This document shows, one piece after another, positions 5,437-5,507 of a stretch of 5,507 bases of DNA. Origin of the DNA: Actinomycetes bacterium (lineage in GTDB: Bacteria > Actinomycetota > Acidimicrobiia > Acidimicrobiales > UBA8190). The DNA is taken from contig JAJZYI010000229.1 of the NCBI GenBank assembly GCA_021798135.1, forward strand, positions 1 through 5,507, in the 5' to 3' direction. Position numbers and translations under genes: made by a program. The stretch's first letter is position 1, and each line of letters begins with the position of its first letter. The notes under the pieces are model-generated. The model searched no databases, was not told the origin of the DNA, and worked only from the letters and a program-made list of their open reading frames with translations.

Positions 5437-5507
5437 GGGCCCGCCCGGCCCACCGGGCTCGTCCGTGCCGGGGCGGCCGCCGGAGGCCGGCGGGGCGCCG
5501 GCCGGTC
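5311..5507 (-). other. Gly/Pro/Glu-rich low-complexity segment before DUF501, open to the window edge
   Basis: On the minus strand all three frames are stop-free here, so coding status cannot be settled by stops alone. In the DUF501 frame the segment encodes runs such as PAGAPPASGG, GRPGTDEPGG and EPIASGETGG, with the hexamer GGCGAG recurring several times as a degenerate repeat. That frame has the fewest Arg and most acidic residues, as expected of a disordered protein tail or linker. It could be an N-terminal extension of DUF501, a linker joined to the protein encoded further right (probably FtsB by conserved gene order), or a non-coding leader if translation begins at GTG 5310. The tail of an upstream gene may also overlap in another frame. 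Confidence 0.4.

Noticed and set aside
1..5507. Scattered CCGGCCGG-type repeats across the window
   Set aside because: Short palindromic GC words recur in coding and non-coding parts alike without regular spacing, so they are explained by base composition rather than a repeat family, CRISPR array or attachment site.

Overview
The window reads as an ordinary chromosomal stretch of a very high-G+C actinobacterium. G+C is roughly three quarters by eye, and third codon positions are almost all G or C. The right-hand pair, a DUF501 protein followed by a short Ppx/GppA phosphatase, belongs to the widespread actinobacterial eno-ftsB-DUF501-ppx neighbourhood (Rv1023-Rv1026 in Mycobacterium tuberculosis). 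The DUF501 variant has PMPTRFWLV and CLHAHVAWHL where actinomycete versions usually have PFPTLYYLT and CLH-LVAH. That makes me lean towards an Acidimicrobiia-like lineage, as inference only. There is no sign of a mobile element, CRISPR array, tRNA, rRNA or foreign base composition.

Layout. Bases 1-61 hold either the tail of an upstream gene or an N-terminal extension of the next one. Bases 62-1992 (+ strand) carry a lysophospholipid/MGAT-type acyltransferase and, 5 nt later, an atypical NAD(P)-binding SDR/epimerase-like protein. Bases 1993-2047 are a short convergent intergenic region with hairpins. Bases 2048-3777 (- strand) carry a class V aminotransferase of the alanine-glyoxylate type and a RimJ/RimL-type GNAT acetyltransferase that overlaps its end by 4 nt (GTGA). 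Bases 3778-3883 are an intergenic region with a candidate promoter for the aminotransferase and hairpins after ppx. From 3884 to the right edge (- strand) lie the DUF501 protein and the Ppx/GppA phosphatase, again with a 4-nt GTGA overlap. No gene-free stretch exceeds about 110 bases.

How the genes may work together. The + strand pair looks like a translationally coupled membrane-lipid or envelope module of unknown pathway. The aminotransferase-GNAT pair is one transcription unit, but nothing in the sequence ties the two activities to one pathway. The DUF501-ppx pair is the downstream end of a conserved operon that normally includes enolase and the divisome protein FtsB, both presumably just beyond the right edge. 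Ppx would act on polyphosphate and/or (p)ppGpp, and DUF501 has no known function.

I found no convincing new system. The most noteworthy observations are an SDR that has lost the catalytic Tyr and Lys and the middle Rossmann glycine while staying coupled to an acyltransferase, a long Gly/Pro/Glu-rich segment in frame with DUF501 that runs off the right edge, and a possible leaderless start for the aminotransferase.
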